Shown piece after piece: positions 62,304 to 64,000 of a stretch of DNA of 64,000 nt. The notes below the pieces were generated by a model. The model was not told the origin of the DNA, did not search any database, and was given only the letters and a program-made list of their open reading frames with translations. The translations under genes were made by a program, and so were the position numbers. Source of the stretch: Laedolimicola sp934402125 (GTDB lineage: Bacteria > Bacillota > Clostridia > Lachnospirales > Lachnospiraceae); assembly GCF_052065835.1 (NCBI RefSeq), contig NZ_JBQHTG010000003.1, positions 366,426 through 430,425 of the forward strand, read 5' to 3'. The stretch's first letter is position 1. Each line of letters starts with the position of its first letter.

Positions 62304-63446
62304 ATGAAATTTCTGTTTGCGTCAGATTCATTCAAAGGAACATTATCCAGTGAAGATACGGGAAGGCTTCTGACCAGGGCCGCAAAAGAGGTATTTCCCT
62401 CCTGCAGCTGCGAAGGTATTCCGGTGGCTGACGGCGGGGAAGGAACAGCGGATGCAGTGATCAAAGCAGTGCAGGGAGAAAAGCTCTATGTCGAGGTTTC
62501 GGATCCCCTCATGCAGAATCGAACCGCTTATTATGGAAAGCTGGATGAGAACAGGGCAATCATTGAGATGGCGCTTGCTTCCGGCTATGCCCTTGTGCCA
62601 TTGGAAAAGAAGAATCCCCTGTATACAAGCTCCTACGGAACCGGCGAACTGATTCGTGACGCCCTGGACAGAGGCTTTCGTGATATCACCATTGCCATCG
62701 GCGGATCCGCCACCAATGACGGCGGTATGGGCTGTATGCGCGCGCTGGGCATCCGTTTCCTTGACCGGGAGGGTCGGGAACTTATGGGAAATGGTTCCGA
62801 TCTGGAACATCTGGCTGAAATAGATGACAGTGGACTGGACAGCCGGCTTGCGGATACCCGTTTTACGGTTATGTGCGATGTGACGAATCCTCTCTGTGGA
62901 GAACATGGGGCTACTTATACCTTTGGCCCGCAGAAGGGCGGGACGCCGGAGATATTGGAACGTCTTGAGCGCGGCATGGAGAATTACCGGGATATCCTTA
63001 TCCGAACATATGGAATTAATCCGGATACCATTCCGGGATCCGGAGCAGCAGGAGGATTGGGCGCGGCGCTGCTGGTATTCCTTCGCGCAGAGCTTCGCTC
63101 CGGCATCGAGACTGTACTGGATTTGATCGGGTTTGACAGCCGACTGGAGGATGTATCTCTGGTAGTAACCGGGGAGGGCTGTACCGACTGGCAGTCCTGT
63201 TATGGCAAAGTGGTACAGGGAGTGGGCGATCGCTGTCTGCGCCGCAGGGTTCCTGCAGTAGCTCTGGTGGGAGGCATGGGAGAAGGCGCGGAACAGATTT
63301 ATGAGCATGGAATTCTTTCTATATTAACTACGGTAAATGGTTTCATGTCTGCCGAGACTGCCTTTGTCAACGCGGAAACCCTGTATTATCAGGCTGCTTT
63401 GCGCCTGTTCCGTCTGCTGAAAGCAGGGCAAAAGATAGGTTCGTAA
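62304..63446 (+). CDS. Glycerate kinase (GlxK/GarK type I)
   Basis: 380 residues from the ATG at 62304 (RBS AGGAGA; a GTG at 62301 is possible). It phosphorylates D-glycerate to 2- or 3-phosphoglycerate. Seen: LFASDSFKGTLSSEDTG at the start, the VADGGEGTADAVI motif, AIGGSATNDGGMGCMRALG, and GSGAAGGLGAALLVF, all diagnostic of the type I family. Start and length are normal. It is followed by the tRNA-Ser promoter. Confidence 0.93.
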   Translation: MKFLFASDSFKGTLSSEDTGRLLTRAAKEVFPSCSCEGIPVADGGEGTADAVIKAVQGEKLYVEVSDPLMQNRTAYYGKLDENRAIIEMALASGYALVPLEKKNPLYTSSYGTGELIRDALDRGFRDITIAIGGSATNDGGMGCMRALGIRFLDREGRELMGNGSDLEHLAEIDDSGLDSRLADTRFTVMCDVTNPLCGEHGATYTFGPQKGGTPEILERLERGMENYRDILIRTYGINPDTIPGSGAAGGLGAALLVFLRAELRSGIETVLDLIGFDSRLEDVSLVVTGEGCTDWQSCYGKVVQGVGDRCLRRRVPAVALVGGMGEGAEQIYEHGILSILTTVNGFMSAETAFVNAETLYYQAALRLFRLLKAGQKIGS

Positions 63447-63475
63447 AGAAAACATAAAAAAATTGAAAAAAGTTG

Positions 63476-63504
63476 TTGACATTGTCGACTAGTGATGATA
63501 AAAT
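63476..63504 (+). promoter_or_regulatory. Predicted promoter of the tRNA-Ser genes
   Basis: Perfect TTGACA (63476-63481), a 17-base spacer and TAAAAT (63499-63504), about 43 bases before the first tRNA. Confidence 0.8.
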
Positions 63505-63546
63505 ACATTTTGTCGCCACGCAAGGGCGGAAAACACGTCAGAGTGT

Positions 63547-63632
63547 GGAGAGGTATCGAAGTGGTCATAACGAGGCGGTCTTGAAAACCGTTTGTCCGAA
63601 AGGGCGCGTGGGTTCGAATCCCACCCTCTCCG
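63547..63632 (+). tRNA. tRNA-Ser (anticodon TGA)
   Basis: Acceptor stem GGAGAGG / CCTCTCC with discriminator G; anticodon loop CTTGAAA with TGA; long variable arm as expected for serine; T-loop GGTTCGAATCC. The 3' CCA is not encoded. Confidence 0.97.
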
Positions 63633-63693
63633 TTAGTTACCACTGATACAGCGGTGACAACATAATATTCGATTTGAAGAAATCGAGCATCTT

Positions 63694-63783
63694 GGAGAAG
63701 TACCCAAGCTGGCCGAAGGGGCTCCCCTGGAAAGGGAGTAGGTCGTTAATAGCGGCGCAAGGGTTCAAATCCCTTCTTCTCCG
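63694..63783 (+). tRNA. tRNA-Ser (anticodon GGA)
   Basis: Acceptor stem GGAGAAG / CTTCTCC with discriminator G; anticodon stem CTCCC/GGGAG around loop CTGGAAA (GGA); long variable arm; T-loop GGTTCAAATCC. The 3' CCA is not encoded. Confidence 0.97.
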
Positions 63784-63832
63784 CTTAGTTTTGAAAATAT
63801 CAAAAACAATCGAAAAAAGTTGAAAAAAGTAC

Positions 63833-63861
63833 TTGACAATCGGTTGCAAACATGATAATAT
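63833..63861 (+). promoter_or_regulatory. Strong promoter and probable rRNA operon leader at the window edge
   Basis: Perfect TTGACA (63833-63838), a 17-base spacer and TAATAT (63856-63861). The sequence after it (TTGATAACTGAACAGTGTAA and similar) resembles leaders or spacers of clostridial rRNA operons. The 16S gene itself is not reached. Confidence 0.65.
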
Positions 63862-64000
63862 ATCAAAACTGACTCGCAAGAGCGAGCACAACGAACCTTG
63901 ATAACTGAACAGTGTAAACCTTGAAAATTCTAAGAGAATGAATTCAAGAACAGTTCGATTCTTAGTAATAAGAACGAACACCTTTTAACAGTAATACGGG

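Noticed and set aside
63900..64000. Start of a 16S rRNA gene
   Set aside because: The conserved 16S 5' sequence (AGAGTTTGATC) is not reached before the window ends; only a leader-like segment is present.

Overview
The window looks like a chromosome segment of a Gram-positive anaerobic gut Clostridium, most likely Lachnospiraceae. The evidence is the ribosome binding sites (AGGAGG), the rnpB type, a T-box leader, an archaeal-type AspRS paired with GatCAB, a SpaA/CnaB surface protein and a large serine recombinase. Most host genes have a balanced to slightly GC-rich composition. Two stretches are clearly AT-richer: the ribokinase region (20.1-21.3 kb) and most of an inserted island (34.2-48.9 kb).

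Layout. 0-11 kb: the end of a saccharopine-dehydrogenase-like gene, a GNAT acetyltransferase, a polytopic membrane protein, a transaldolase-type aldolase, adenosine deaminase, a TetR regulator, the PutP symporter, an S1 RNA-binding protein, AroD and an S8 (Csp-like) protease. 11-18.6 kb: one gene for a 2464-residue vWA/CnaB surface protein. 18.6-22.4 kb: two PfkB sugar kinases, a VOC protein and AsnA. 22.5-27.5 kb: a T-box leader and aspS-gatC-gatA-gatB, which together make Asn-tRNA(Asn). 27.6-34.2 kb: a cold-shock protein, an amidohydrolase, TruA, a PHP phosphatase, and a metal P-type ATPase locus with two DtxR-like operators and an apparent frameshift.

34.19-50.89 kb is a 16.7-kb serine-recombinase element. 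It splits the gene for an ABC-transporter substrate-binding lipoprotein exactly at a 6-bp repeat, GGTGGC; removing the element restores an in-frame 342-residue protein. Its cargo is a PemK/MazF-like toxin, gene remnants, an XRE regulator, a tightly spaced four-gene operon, a RhuM-family gene, an array of GACGGCA/TGCCGTC hairpins, a small protein and the recombinase. The four-gene operon is the most interesting part of the window. It encodes (1) a fusion of a DruA-like (DUF4338) region to a DptF-like ATPase, (2) a DptG-like protein, (3) a 1581-residue DptH-like protein with an internal PD-(D/E)xK nuclease motif and a C-terminal FtsK/HerA-type translocase, and (4) an SfsA-like protein with a second PD-(D/E)xK motif. 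No dndABCDE modification genes are present. I infer a hybrid, possibly undescribed, anti-invader system. The recombinase's own natural 3' end (27 codons, stop and hairpin) lies at the opposite end of the element, so integration changes its C-terminus.

50.9-63.4 kb returns to host genes: YerC, an Rrf2 regulator, a homocysteine methyltransferase, RNase P RNA, a PH-domain protein, PyrBI, an FMN riboswitch with RibU, and a t6A/tRNA-maturation cluster (tsaE, tsaB, rimI, rnz, tsaD) followed by ispD and glycerate kinase. The window ends with two tRNA-Ser genes (UGA, GGA) and a strong promoter that probably leads into an rRNA operon beyond the edge.
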